From Paramacrobiotus metropolitanus (lineage: Eukaryota > Tardigrada > Eutardigrada > Parachela > Macrobiotidae), in the NCBI RefSeq assembly GCF_019649055.1, contig NW_026570257.1, forward strand, positions 1,054,001 to 1,118,000: a DNA stretch of 64,000 nt. The letters are read 5' to 3'. The position numbers were made by a program, and so were the translations under genes. The notes under the pieces are model-generated. The model made no database searches, was not told where the DNA came from, and saw only the letters and a program-made list of their open reading frames with translations. Below are positions 24,114 to 36,900 of this stretch, in pieces (the stretch's first letter is position 1; every line of letters begins with the position of its first letter).

Positions 24114-24118
24114 TCATG

Positions 24119-25146
24119 CGCTACATAATTTACAATTAGTACTGGAAGCGGAAACATTTATTCTTGTTTGCGTCTTTGCGACGCTATCAAGAGGTACAGA
24201 CTATAGACCATATTAATTTTGCTGGAGGCTCTGGCATTTAAAGATAAGTGCCTTTAAAAAAAACCGGATCAAAAGAAAAGCAGGTACGTACTGTGTTGTA
24301 TTAGTATTATACATTAATAACTGGAAAGCTGCTTGTGAACGCGGGAGAGAGCCCTTTTATTTGTCATTTGTTTGAACGTCTAAATTTAGAAATAATGCGG
24401 GATAATGGACGTTGTGTGCGATATGTTACGTTAATTGGGATTGAGGAACATTTTAATGGTAGCCCATAATTTGAGCGATGCTTGCCTGCTTAATTAAACA
24501 CAGGAATTTATAAAAAACAAGGAACTTACATATTTCTGTAATCAGAGAATGCTGTACTTAAAAATTTTTTGGTAGGCGCTTGATCTAAACTGTAGATCAG
24601 ATCCAACAAATGGTTGAAAACTATGAATTATTCGCAAATGTTACTGCACCGGAGTACTTAATGAAGGACCATTGACAATACAGTAATAAAATATGCTGTA
24701 CAGATATAACATTATGAGTCGAGCTGTCACGATTAGGCAATGCAAAACAAAAGGTTTTTAACGTAAAAGTGTGCGACATACATAGGCTTACGTATACACA
24801 CGATGGGTATTAAACGAATTAACAAAACAATTAAGAAAGGCATCAAAAACAAGCAAAAACAACATCAATCTTGGAATAATAAAGCAGTTATCAGTATCAG
24901 GGTCAGACAAAACGTATATATCTGCCGAAGACGCCAGCCAAAATTGAGCAGTCCGTATTGCCCCACCACTGCCCATGGATCGGATCCGTCGATAAAACGC
25001 AACGGACAATCGTCAACTGCAAAGAAAACAGTCTTCTACGCATTTACTGGCGTAATTACGTAGTTAAATAACTCAAGTACGTGTTTCTAAATTCAGTTAC
25101 CAAATTAGCAGCTGACCATGTCTATGTGTACCATTGCCGGCAAACC
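24119..25146. other. Intergenic region
   Basis: AT-rich sequence between the retrotransposon and the 3' end of the ten-exon gene. No gene or clear repeat was recognised. Confidence 0.5.
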
Positions 25147-28100
25147 TCAAATCTTACATAAACGCTCGTTCTCCCTGAGATCCAGCGCTAACGATGCACC
25201 GTACGAAAAATTTTGACTATCGGGCTCCTGGTGGATGCCACAAAAGGATGCGGCTCCCCTTGATAAAAGGATACGATTGTAGCTGATGCGGTTATAAACC
25301 TGCATAAAACAAATGTGACTTGGTCTGGTTTTTTGGATTGGTGTACAGTAGCTAAAACATGGTAAAAACCGCGTTAGAATGTAATTAAACGCAACCGGAA
25401 TGTAATACAATAATTTGTATTGCAACCAGATAGTTTTGCTGTTGTGATGTACCCAGCAGCGGAATGGACTTAGGGCGTCTTCCTTCTCATAAGTCACCAA
25501 AACGATCGGGCATTTTCCCTCCAGTATCCGATGCAATGCAGAATGTAATCGGGTTCGTCTGACATATGCGCAGAAGTATATAGAAATTGGTAAGAAAAAA
25601 TTATCGAAATAAAAGAATTGTTAAAGAATTTATAAGTGCGTTAGTACATATAAAACGGCATGTGGGTTCTCGCATATGTAGAAAAACCTTTCGGTACATA
25701 GATTTGTTTACCGTATTCGCCAATTGGTTTCGCTTGCCAGTCCAGTGTCATGCATTTATCCAGATCGATAAGGATTTGCTTAGTCGTGTACTGTTTGTAC
25801 CATTGCTGAGGACACACGGAAAAATCGGTTTCGTATTCTTTGCATTCGACTTGATCGCGAGGTGATTTCGTCACTCCGCCGCGTACACGTGTTTGTAAGG
25901 GAATGTCACCGGCCTGTGCGAAAATGAATTTTCCACCAATTGGGCACTCAACCGGAAATGGGTTGGAAGCTGGAAAAAAGCACCATGCAAATATGTACAG
26001 TAAAATTGCATATGTCTTGCAATGTCATGTACGAGGACATTTGGGTGCTGTGAACATACCCTGCACGATTAGGCTGCGATGAACAGCTGGTTAACCGTAG
26101 CTCGCAACGCTACTGATATCACAGTCTGAATGCAAACGCCTATAAATTTAGCCGGCTGTTCATCGCAGCCTAATCGTGCAGGGTATGTTCACAGCACCCA
26201 AATGTCCTCGTAGTGAAGTGAAGTGAAAGTGAAGTGAAGTTTATTGTCCTTGCAACGAGGCGGTTGCCCCCTCCAGGCTTCAGACAGCAGAAAGAAAACA
26301 AAGTGTAGCAACAACATCCAGAAATATAAACATGAAAACATGAAGGTCTTTTAAAACAAGCAGGAAACAAAACAAGCAAAGTAACACGCGTTGGCCATTA
26401 GCACATGAACAGGCAGAAAGGAAGTGAGTACTTTTACTGCGGTTTTGAAAAGTTGTTTTTACCAATGTGGAAAAAGGGAGGGAGACCTCAGACGATCGCG
26501 CTGGGGTCGATGCGTAATTTAGATAAACATATATACATATTATCAATTATTATGGTAATTCGCGACATACATAAGTGTTACGCAAATAAAGACGTGATTT
26601 TGTCGAGATAAGTATCTATATTATAATCTGAACGTTTAAGGCAAAAAGTGCGCATATATGCTTTTTCACTGACCAATGAGCAAATCAAATTTCCATTCGC
26701 GCTGTTGCAGGAAAGACGTCCATGAGCAGACCAGACGAAAGTCTTTCTGTGCGTAGGCAATTCCAACACGATAGCGAATAATGTTGTGATGTCGCGGAAG
26801 GAAATGCCAGCAGACGTAAAACACTTGACACCCGCCGACACCGACCCGGGCCATCATGAAGCGGTTCTTTTTCTGCTCCTGACAGACATACGTGGTCAAC
26901 ACCGCCACTCCTTGGTCTGGTTTCCGAATGTCGATCAAGTGTGTTGCATTCATTTCTACCTGTACAAGCCGGTTGCAGTAAAGTGAATTGTTACACTTTA
27001 CATATTTAACGTGTAACGAATTATGCATGATATTACACAGAAAAAAACTGCAGGATTCATGAGAATGATTCAAAATTAAACATAACGTTATTCTTCAGGC
27101 TGTTATACATTTATTCTATCAACTAGATCTCAGCAGTCATTAGCCACTTTGCACAATTGGACAGCTGATTTGACCTTTGAATCCACAGCAGCGTGCGCAG
27201 TATTTATCCATTTTCCCGTAAAATTTTTCGGTAGGTAACATGTTGCGTTAATTACCACTGGCTTAACTGCAACATTTAGAACATAAACTTGCGCTTGGTG
27301 ATCCATGCCGCCTGTAGTTAATATCGTTTATCATCGTTTATCCTATGCTAACCGGTAGCCATTCCAAAATTCAGTCGTTGCAACCAAATATTAGTACCGT
27401 CGCTTGCATTAAAGGTTTTTAGTGCTTTTACATACCGCGTTCTAAGCGTATTATCACCGGTGATCGACGAGGAGTCTTTAAATTAGCACAGGTTGCGGTT
27501 AAGGACTGACCAAGATATTGGTCATCGTCGCGGTTTTCGATCTGGAATTCAGTTACACACCATTCAATATACCTTGCAAGTTTGCAACGATGCACACAAC
27601 ATGCATGATAAACGACTGTACTTAAATATATGACAAACGACTGTCCTTAAATTTATGGAACTTCCCAATAATTAATCCACATTTTCAGAACAGAAAGTAT
27701 TTTCATTTGCCCTTACGAAGCAACGATATTTCTCTTCCGGTCGGTTTTCGCCCAAATTGGCAGCAGCGAAATAATGGTCCTTTCCGACGTACCAGTCACC
27801 CAAACACGTGAAAGTCATAGCTGTGAAAGCATCATTCAGTTGGAGAATTATTATAACACGTTTCAAATGCGTACATATTGACAGCAAATTTGCAAGGTTT
27901 CTTAAATCAGTTTTCTGATTTTAGCAGGTTATGATATTAATTCGATAAATTATAGCCAGCTAACTGGTGGTGATAATAAAAATTCATGCGGTAATAACCG
28001 TAACTGCCTGTGTTGTGCTATGTACATAATAATTGTAATTTTTTTTTGCACACTGAACTTGGTGATTCTCATTCATATTGTACAGTTAGTATATCTATCT

Positions 28101-29309
28101 GGTGGTGATCAAATCTGATACAAAAGTATATCACGTACAAGAATCACGAAAGGGTACAATTCCCGGATCTTCCTTCCTCCAAGACAGTTCCGAACAAGCA
28201 CCGTAGGAAATGTAGAATCTATTTTCGGTAGAATATCGATTTCCGGGATCGGGACAGGAAGTCAGGTTGTTCTTCGGATGTTTGCAGTGATGCCCAGAAA
28301 ACTGTTCTAAATGATACTGAAATTTCCACACCCCTTCGATGCTGGACCGACAGGATACCGGTGTGGGATTGACGGAGAACAGTGTCACCCACGGCACTGC
28401 ATAACGAATGAGCCGATCGCGTAAGGTCCGGCACAGCAGCGGTAAGGATTCGACCACATCGGCGGAATAGCATTCCGCTGTGCAAAGCATTCTCACTTTT
28501 TTCATAGGTAGACATTATTGCAACTGTGATCAAATTTAATTATAATTACAGTATAATCTTGATTAATGGTTTTAATGCCACGGATATTTCTAAAGCTCCA
28601 TAGCAAATTTTTGTAAGCATAATTAATTTACTTTTGAATAAATACTTAAAATTTCTAATAGCGCTTGAAAATATTGGGCTCACTTGTACGCACTCTGACG
28701 AAATTCCAGGACGTTAATTGTTCGGATAGCCAGCTCACGGCACCGGAAGCAATTTTTGGTACTGCGCAAGAATAAGATATACACGATAGAAAGGGCACAA
28801 ACTACAGAGTAGGTGAGCAAGTTGCTATTTATTCAATAATTCAGTACTGTACAGTACTGTACATAATTACAACCGACGAGAAAAATCTGTTAATAAAATT
28901 AACTGTTAAATCTTATAACTTACGTGTCTTTTATAAGAAGGCGATACATGTCGCTGTCGTAAACGGTTTGACCATTTTCCGCCAGTATCTGGCATTTGCG
29001 TGTGGCTTTGCTGGGCCGATTGCAGGTCATCTTCATGCAGACTTCGCTGGTAGTCGTGTCTTCCATGGCCGACGTGTCAACAATGGCACTGGCAATGGAC
29101 ACCACTGTTTTCCGCTCAAAAGACGAAGCCGCCACAACGGTCAACGTGTTGAGACCGTTTTCCCGGCTGTAATACTGATTGCGAATATATGGCGGCAGGA
29201 TGCATTCTTCCACTAGCTGATCATCGAAATCCCGGCTACACTGCGCTAATCCAGAAAGTCCATACCAAATGATAACTGCTGCAGCGGTTACGCTAGGTGC
29301 CAGGTTCAT
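25147..29309 (-). CDS. Large secreted Cys-rich protein (DUF7042/7043/7044/7045-like)
   Basis: Ten exons (minus): 29309-28924, 28761-28694, 28477-28139, 27820-27717, 27541-27436, 27311-27148, 26959-26674, 25969-25712, 25558-25453, 25299-25147. All phases agree, giving about 656 residues. A signal peptide follows ATG 29307-29309, and I see no membrane anchor. Landmarks resemble a large extracellular family well known in arthropods: KNCFRCRE, GVWKFQYH, HCKHPKNNLTSC, FTCLGDWYVG, KYRCF, CYLPKNFTGKW, GGCQVFYVCW and ECPIGGKFIF, a repeated module rich in conserved Cys and Trp. The family assignment is from memory of these patterns. Function is unknown; an extracellular matrix or surface role is likely. 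Exon 25558-25453 needs one extra base in the AAAA at 25499-25502 to stay open, either an assembly slip or real damage. Donors at 28693 and 27147 are weak. Confidence 0.75.
26030..26212. repeat. 58-bp perfect inverted repeat (fold-back)
   Basis: Arms 26030-26087 and 26155-26212 are exact reverse complements around a 67-bp spacer. It lies in the intron between exons 26959-26674 and 25969-25712. The transcript could form a long hairpin. It may be a MITE-type fold-back element; no clear target duplication was seen. Confidence 0.85.
26213..26243. repeat. GTGAA-type simple repeat
   Basis: GTGAAGTGAAGTGAAAGTGAAGTGAAG directly follows the inverted repeat. A GC-richer tail follows it (near 26246-26285), which may be the end of an unidentified element. 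Confidence 0.7.
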
Positions 29310-30357
29310 TTACAATCAATTTAGCAACGCAGTTAAAATTAATGAAATTATATAATATACAAGAAATAGTTAAATAGTTAGTTACCATTGCTTAGTATTA
29401 CAGCTGTCTTGTAAATCCGGCTGCCATTATTTACTGTGATCATGTTGTGTGCGACTGAAAAGTCTTTCAAGATGGCAGTCGTGTTTGTCAGTATTACGAC
29501 CGCTTAACATATGCGTCGCATAAATAGTGTAACAGTAATTACAATTGTATTATTCTGCGCCCTTGAAACGACTGTTTAATTTCTCTGACCTGCACTCTGA
29601 AAAGTTGACTTATATAATTATGTCGTCAAGAAAATTCTCGGAACTTTACATGTACTCTGTACAATGCCACTCGTGCCATGTCTGTAGCAGTTGTTTGCTT
29701 TTCACGGCATCCGCAGAAATTGGAACAACATTTAGACGTAATAAATACATATATACGTACAATTCATGTGTACTTATTCGAAAAATAAATACTAATAATT
29801 TTTACTACGGAATGTTAAATCTCTTCTGCATTAGAATGACATGCGCTAAACTAGTAGTATGGAAAGTGTGCGCATTGGTGAGTATGGAAAATCAACAAAA
29901 AGCTCCAACGTCGCTAAAAGAAACTAAACCAACCGGCATCCGGCCAAAAATTGCTGACTCATTAGGTGTCATGTCTACCGGCTTTCCGCTGGTTCTGCGG
30001 GTCTATAGTAAGTATGTGTGTGTATTTGTATATTCAACCGACAGGCACACCTAGACGAAATTTAAAGGTGCTGCGTCTGCCGCTGTCTGGATACATCGAT
30101 CGGTCTCTGCTTATGGTTTGCATTGATCGATGCTGCGCCGGAAACGCTGTATTTTGGTTTGCAAAGCAGCTTATACAGCGTAACAGCGGGTAAAGAAGCC
30201 CAGTGAATTACATCCAAGAATCCCGTTGGTGTACGTTCTTGTCAATTTTACGGAGTGCGAGTGCGCATCTTAATAGAGGGACTTGTTTTATTACCTCTGC
30301 CTGGGATAAGCAACACGGTAATAAAGCTGCGCAGGCCTGTTAACGGAAGCGCTAATC
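29310..30357. other. Divergent intergenic region
   Basis: Lies between the 5' ends of the ten-exon gene (minus) and dehydrogenase gene C (plus), so it must hold both promoters. A plus-strand frame from ATG 29884 ends at a good donor (A|GTAAGT at 30008), but I found no partner exon. Confidence 0.45.
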
Positions 30358-33256
30358 ATGACGGACGAAGCCGCAAAACCCGGACATAAAATGTTCACAT
30401 CGATGCAGGTACGTTTGAAGCGGTTAGAATATTTACTTGTTAGCTATTTCATAACTAGCTTTTAATTCTGTTTATGAGTTATTGCAGCGGTAATATCTTT
30501 CGCAATCCTGGAATTCATGGAACGCTACGTGCTCAATTTACAGAATTATTATCATAATAATACAGTCTTGCCGTATTTCCAGCTTAATATATATGGAAGC
30601 GCCCGCCAAGATACCAAAATGCTGCATGAGCGCTTTGTTATACAATTGGGCAATGTTTCAGTACAAGTATAACCGTATAAAAAACCAGTTTTCTGGGCAA
30701 TGCTTAAGATGTAGGATGCTAAAAAATTATGGCTGTTCCCTTGATGATCAGTAAAAAATCACATGATGGGATCGGTGTTTCCTCTACAATTCGTCAGCAA
30801 GCCTGGTTATAAAATTTTATAATAATTTAAGAGGATAATACTTTGTACCGTATAACACTCGAGGATAATAATTATTTTGTATAACACTATGCTGCTTTCG
30901 AGGAGAAATGTTTTGTGTTAGCATTCGCATTTTAATGTTATTTATTATCGAGACTGGTTTCCTATAACAGCAAACTCTACAGAGCGTTTCCGGAGTAATT
31001 TATAAAAAGACGGCTTATGATGTCCGCTTATCTGTTTTCGGCTTGTAGGTATAGTGCAAGTATGCCGTTTAAACAGTACTGAATCTTTGCGTATTTTACA
31101 TTTGTACATGCTTCTTCCAAATCAGGATGCCATCGCTCTGGTAACGGGAGGTGCATCGGGAATTGGACAGGCTTGCGCCGCCCGGCTAGCCGATCAGGGA
31201 GCCCGCGTCGTCATCGTGGATGTCCACTCCTCTCCCGGTCACAGCAGCATCGCTACAAAACACAAGAACCATGTGGAATTTGTTGTTGCTGATGTAAGCC
31301 ATGTAGTGTTTCCCTTGACCGTCAATATTATGTCAGAGCTGTATCTGACAAGTGAAAATCTAACGTAGTGTTTTTTCCTGCACTATATGTCTTGTTCTCC
31401 ACAATACTTACTTTATATGAAAATCATTCTCCCATTATGTCCAGATGTCCACACACGTAATATTGTTATTATGTACTCGCATTTGTGGTTAGGTAACCAA
31501 TGAGTCGCAAATGTTGTCGGTTGTGGAGTACATCAGAGGAAAGTATAGGCGTCTGGATATTGTTATTACATCCGCCGGCATCTGCGAATTTCAGCCAACC
31601 TTCAATTTCGACAATAACGAGCCACATAAACTCGATACATTCCAAAAAATTTTAACGGTAAGCCAATCGTGAAACTACTGTATCCGCTCGCACATCTTGA
31701 ACCACAGAGTGTGTGTACGGGAAAAACGCGCATTCAATATACACACTCTAACCGGGCCAAACGCGCGATTCGCGATTTGATAAATTTCTGATGTCTTTGC
31801 AAAATCTGGTCTGGAGAACTTCTTGAATATTAAAAACAATTGGAGCTCTAACAATTTTAAACTTGTTTATGCTCGATAGCAGCCATTAACATACAGCTTT
31901 GCCGTAAGCACGAGTTACAAACTGATTTGTTGTGGTTTTTGGGGTACCCCTGGAGGGGGATGGGTACGTTCAGCGTTAACATTCTTGATGGCGATGAGCC
32001 ACAGAACAATTCGAGCTTTCAGCTGCAGAACCTTTTTTCCAGAGTGAACTGCCATTTAAATGAAAATTCTTGGTTTATTGGACAAATTCACAAGAAGAAC
32101 TGTTCATCTTGAAACCAAATGAGCAATATTTCGTAGTCGTGCATTTTGCCCGGTTAGAGTGTGTATATTGAATGCGTGTTTTTCCTGTACACAAACTCTG
32201 TGGTTCAAGATGTGCGAGCGGATACAGTATAGGAAACTCGATTGATCGCCGGCTAGGCCTCTAATTCCAGCAAGTTAATGATAAGCGCGTGGTCACATTA
32301 ACCCAACTCGATGCTGTGTTACGTATGTAGGTACGGATGTGATACAATACAAGTATGCCATCGGTTATTATAAGTTTGAAATGATAAGGATCCAGATCGA
32401 GGATCCAGATTTTTTGCAAGTGCAGTGGTATTTCTTTTGGGCGGTTACCATAAGATGCCGTAATAATGTGTCACATATCATTCTAGCTTTTTACTGCATT
32501 TCCCGTCGTAGGTCAACACATTAGGTACATTCAATACCATCCGTCTGACGGCCGGACTGATCGGCCTGAATGCGCCGGATGCCGACGGTCTCCGCGGTGT
32601 CATTGTGATTATCGGCAGCACCACCGGCATCGAAGCAGAAATGGGTTTGGTGGCGTATTCGGCCAGTAAAGCGGCCATCCACAGTATGACCTTACCATTA
32701 GCCAGGGAATTCGCATCTGTGGGCATCCGCGTCGTTACCGTCGCTCCCGGTGCGTAGAATCTGCACATTAATTTCTGAGAACACATTACAACAGATTTCT
32801 ATAGTACGCATTTAAATTGATAAACGATAAATACCGGAAAGAAAATCACGTAATGAAATATTATTGCATGTGAACCAGGACAGCACGTGTGCATGTTATT
32901 CGGTACGTGTACTATACTGCGTTTTTAAGTCGGCATATACTCTTGTACCGTTGTGTATGATAGGGCTTCTGTCGCTTGTTAGAGTTACCGGATATAGTAT
33001 AATGTAGATGATCCCTAACCAGTTTCATTTTAATAACGAATACATTATTTTATTAGGATTAACCGATACGCCCATGTTCCGAGTGAATCCCGCCGCGGCA
33101 CAGGAAGGCGCCAAGAAAAAGTGGGCGTCCCTGGCAGCCGTGCCGAAACGCCTGGTAACCGCGGAGGAAGTGGCCCATATGGTTACGGCGGTTATCGAGA
33201 ACCGAGCGGTCAACGGGGAAATCATCCGCGTGGATGGCGCCGCCCGCAACTTTTAA
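30358..33256 (+). CDS. HSD17B10-like short-chain dehydrogenase, gene C
   Basis: Five exons: 30358-30408, 31126-31293, 31493-31657, 32512-32749, 33057-33256, all in phase, giving about 273 residues. Exon 1 encodes 17 residues (MTDEAAKPGHKMFTSMQ) with donor CAG|GTACGT, then TGGASGIG for NAD binding and an acidic residue after beta-2 (IVDVH). The catalytic Ser lies in IIGSTTG, YSASK is intact, and the C-terminus has AVNGEIIRVDG. The usual Asn of the NxAG motif is replaced: the sequence reads ITSAG where genes A and B have NCAG and NSAG. That Asn organises the proton relay in classical SDRs, so activity may be altered. The gene is convergent with epsin downstream. Confidence 0.88.
31676..32229. 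mobile_element. MITE-like element with long terminal inverted repeats
   Basis: About 78-bp imperfect inverted repeats form both ends. The left begins TACTGTATCCGCTCGCACAT and the right end is its reverse complement. They bound roughly 550 bp without recognisable coding sequence. If the repeats start at CTGTATCC, each end is flanked by TA, as in Tc1/mariner-type targets. The element lies in intron 3 of dehydrogenase gene C. Confidence 0.75.
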
Positions 33257-33970
33257 CTTCCGCATTTTTTTAAGCTTTCAAGGTCAGCTGACGACGAATG
33301 TTTCACAAAACCAATTATGGTACTGGTTTTTCTGATTTTTTTTTCTAGTTAGTAAGCTTTATTCATCTTTGTTTCGGTGTGCCTAGTAACCTCTTACTGA
33401 CTAGCGACTATCAACGCCAGACGTGTATCTCCTAATTATTTTACATTTTCAGGACTGTACAGATATGCGATCCAGTAGGCAAACATTTTTTTAAATATTA
33501 TATCTGTACGAGTATGTCTCTTAAATTTAATAAATAATCACGGAATACAAAAGTAATCTGTAAATGTTTTTAAATAACCTACAAATACGTATTTGGTTTC
33601 AATCGGGAACGCTAATTTTGAACGAGTATCTGCTTTTACTACAAACAAGAACAGAGAAATCATCGTCACACGATCAGTAAAACACGACAAGAACACTGGA
33701 CAAAAAATCTTTAGCTAAAAATTAAACAAAGCCAGGCAAATCCAACACGCAACCGTCCCCCGGGCTGCGGGGGGCGGAGAGCAACATGAGCCAATCAAAT
33801 CCCCGAAAATAGAATCAACGTGTAGAAAAACCGAAGAAAATCCATATAAAGAAAAACCAGTGGAAAGCATAAACGCGATACGGGTCAATCTGATAATCCA
33901 GACATGGCGAAAGAAAACACGATGAATAATTAAATTACACGCTTCAACACACCGCCGCGGGTTAGTCGTT
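33257..33970. other. Convergent 3' intergenic region
   Basis: Contains the 3' flanks of dehydrogenase gene C (plus) and epsin (minus). AATAAATAAT-type AT-rich sequence near 33530 could serve polyadenylation. No gene seen. Confidence 0.5.
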
Positions 33971-36900
33971 TTACAAAAACGGGTTATAATTATTGTTGTT
34001 ATTCTGCCCTACCCGGCTACTACTGCCCATGCCCATCCCGCCGCCGGACGACGGGACCAGGGGCGCCGGCAAGGTGCTGAGGGGGTCGTAGGGGTTGGGG
34101 GGCTGGCCGCCCTGGCGCAGCTGGTTGATGGTGGGCGGGGGCGCGGCCGCGGCGTGGAAGGGGTTGGGTACGCTGGGGGCGTTGTTGCCGGTGGGCGCCG
34201 TCAGCGGGCCGCCAAAGGGATTCAAGGCGAAGGCGGAGGTGGGCACCGGGGGCTGCGGGCGTGATGGGAGGGTGACCAGGGAGTCCAGATTGACCAGGTT
34301 GGAGTTCTGGCCCAGGAAGTCCACGGCCGGACTGGTGCTGGTGGGTTTCTTCGGCTGCGCCATGGTCGTTGGGGAGATGGAAAGGGGGTTGGAGGCGCTG
34401 GTGGGCGTCAGCTGCGACCAGGGGTCCAGGCTGGCCGCTACGGGAGGCGATGGGTGGGTGAAGGCTGCAGAGCAACGTGGAATTATTAGTTACCGGTATA
34501 CAACTTATACACATCAAATTAAATATTCCCAGCCGACTGTACTACAAGTATCGCTACTATGTGGCTTACTGTTACAATCGTATGTACTGCTACGTACGAA
34601 AAACCAATACGTAATTAGAATGGAATCATAATTACCCTATTATTATTTCGAAAGCACAGAACCCCTTATCAACGCTACTATATTAATCAATAACCCAAAA
34701 TTTAATAATATCCGAAAACGGAAAGTTCATAAGGATGTAAAGCTGTTTGTTAATGACAAAAAAAATGCACAGGGGAGCGTCTGTAGCAGGCGAATAATTC
34801 AGCAAAGCGTTCCTGGTACGTGATACCTAATGATTAGCGGACTGCGTACAAGTTATCCCAGGGATTCAAAAATGCTCATAACGCTAGCGCGGAGAATAAT
34901 CTCTCAGTCCAATACTTATTCTTACTCGGTTTGGGAGGTGAATTCGCCGGCGAAAAGCCATTCCCGAACGCTGACTGTGCCGGCACCGGCGGGGCGCCCC
35001 ACGGGTCACTGCGGCTGCTGCTCTCCACGAACCCATTCCCGCCGAACCCGTCATCGAAGCCTCCCCCTCCGAAGCCCCCATCACTGGCGCCCCAGGGATC
35101 CCCTCCACCCGGCCGCTTATGCTCCGCCGCCGGCTGATGAAAGACGTCGAACAGCTCATCCTGACTGCTGACCTGCACCGGGCGCTGCTTCTGGAAGTCC
35201 GTCTGCGACTCCTGCAGGGCCAGCTGCAGCCGCATATCATCCCGCTGCCGACGGCGCTCCTCCTCGTCGGCCTCCTCCTTACTCATGGCCAGCGCGATCT
35301 GCAGCTGGATCTCCTCCTCGGTCATGTTCTGCGGACGGACCTGCTCCAGCTCGGCGTTGAGTTTGTTCGCCCCGGGACTGCTGCCGCCGCCGTCCAAGGA
35401 TGCGAAGCGGGTGGGGTCCACCGTCCCGGTGAAGGGCTCGTCGGCTGGGTACTGGTCGCGGACGCCGGCGTTGCCCGAGTACTGGAAACGCTCACGGGTC
35501 TTGGAGGCTTTCACGCGCTCGTTCTTCAGGCGCTCTTCGTCGGTTAGCAGAGCAACAACCTGAAATAAGTGAATGCGTGCGTGAATTATTACAAACGTGG
35601 AAACATGTAAAACTTATGGGTTCATACGCCAAAGATAATTCTAGAATTTTACATACATGGTAGATATTAGGAAACATACCAACCCTAATAATTTTCTATT
35701 TATTAAATTAATTATTTTTCCTCCAGTTAAAATAGTGCAAATATCAACAGTGTTCAAGTTACGTATTTCCCTAATCGCATGTGAGCGACAGTTCATTCTA
35801 CTTGTTAAATTATAACCAGCAATGCAACTACGAAAACGACATACTGCTGTATATCTGATTGCTTACAATAAGTATATCTATATATTTTTTACTACTTGTA
35901 CTTTTATTACAAACTATCCCATATCTCTTATCAGTTTTGAATTTTTTGGTATCTTACGCGCCGTGGTAAATTAGCTTGTTCTAACATTCAAAAGATTTAA
36001 CATAAGTACAACTCACGTTCAAATTATTTAAATTTAAAATTAGGGTTTTTAATTGGAGTAAGGTGTGTGCGAACTTCATTACACTGCGTAGGTAAAACAA
36101 TTGTTTGTATTACGCATGTTTTTCTTTAGGAATACGCCAACACAAACGTCTGTCAGATTTTTGTCTGAGTAACGCACAATCAAATCACCAAATATGTGCC
36201 GTGAATCAACACAACAAAAGACCACACCGAGACCTTCCACGTGCTCAATAAAAGGATGAGTAAACCGACAATAAAGAACGAATAAACACATAAAACCCAG
36301 GTCGATCGCTGATATATCAATAAGCCTGGCCGACTGCTATATAAAATCATGCAACGTGTTATCTCCCCAGGAACATTCACAATGCTCACAGTCACAGATA
36401 AGACTGACAAGGGATTTCAACATTTCCGGCCGACAGACTGAGGTTTCCTTATTCTTATCGAAGAAGCAAATCAAAAAAATCTTCACTCCGGTTTATACAC
36501 ACATTTATATAATCGACTATCACATTTCTTCGGTAAAACACTTCAATAAAAGCACTTAATGAAACGCAGAAAACTGGCATGATGAAATTCAAAAGACGGG
36601 TTCGGCAAGCAAATCCCTAGTATAAATTACAGCAGATGAAAAGCAAAAAATCCGTTATTTTAAATCCGTTATCCGCTGATCAACCAGACGGGTACACAAG
36701 ATGCCCGACAAAGTAAGTAAGTACATTTCTGATATTTAAACTGTGTTCTAATACTGGCGATTTACTACAGTAATTTACTACGGTATTTAGTACGGATTTA
36801 ATAAAGCAGAGAAATGGATTCGGGTGTAAAGTTCAAAATCAAAATTCTATAAAACTGAAGAATGGCGACCTTCTGGTACTTTAAAGATCGCAAGCATAAG

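Noticed and set aside
29884-30007. Possible coding exon on plus strand with strong donor A|GTAAGT
   Set aside because: No partner exon in phase before dehydrogenase gene C, no family recognised, and no conserved motif.
34020-34517. Long Pro/Gln/His-rich frame overlapping epsin
   Set aside because: It is a shifted reading of the last epsin exon, whose DPW and NPF motifs fix the true frame.
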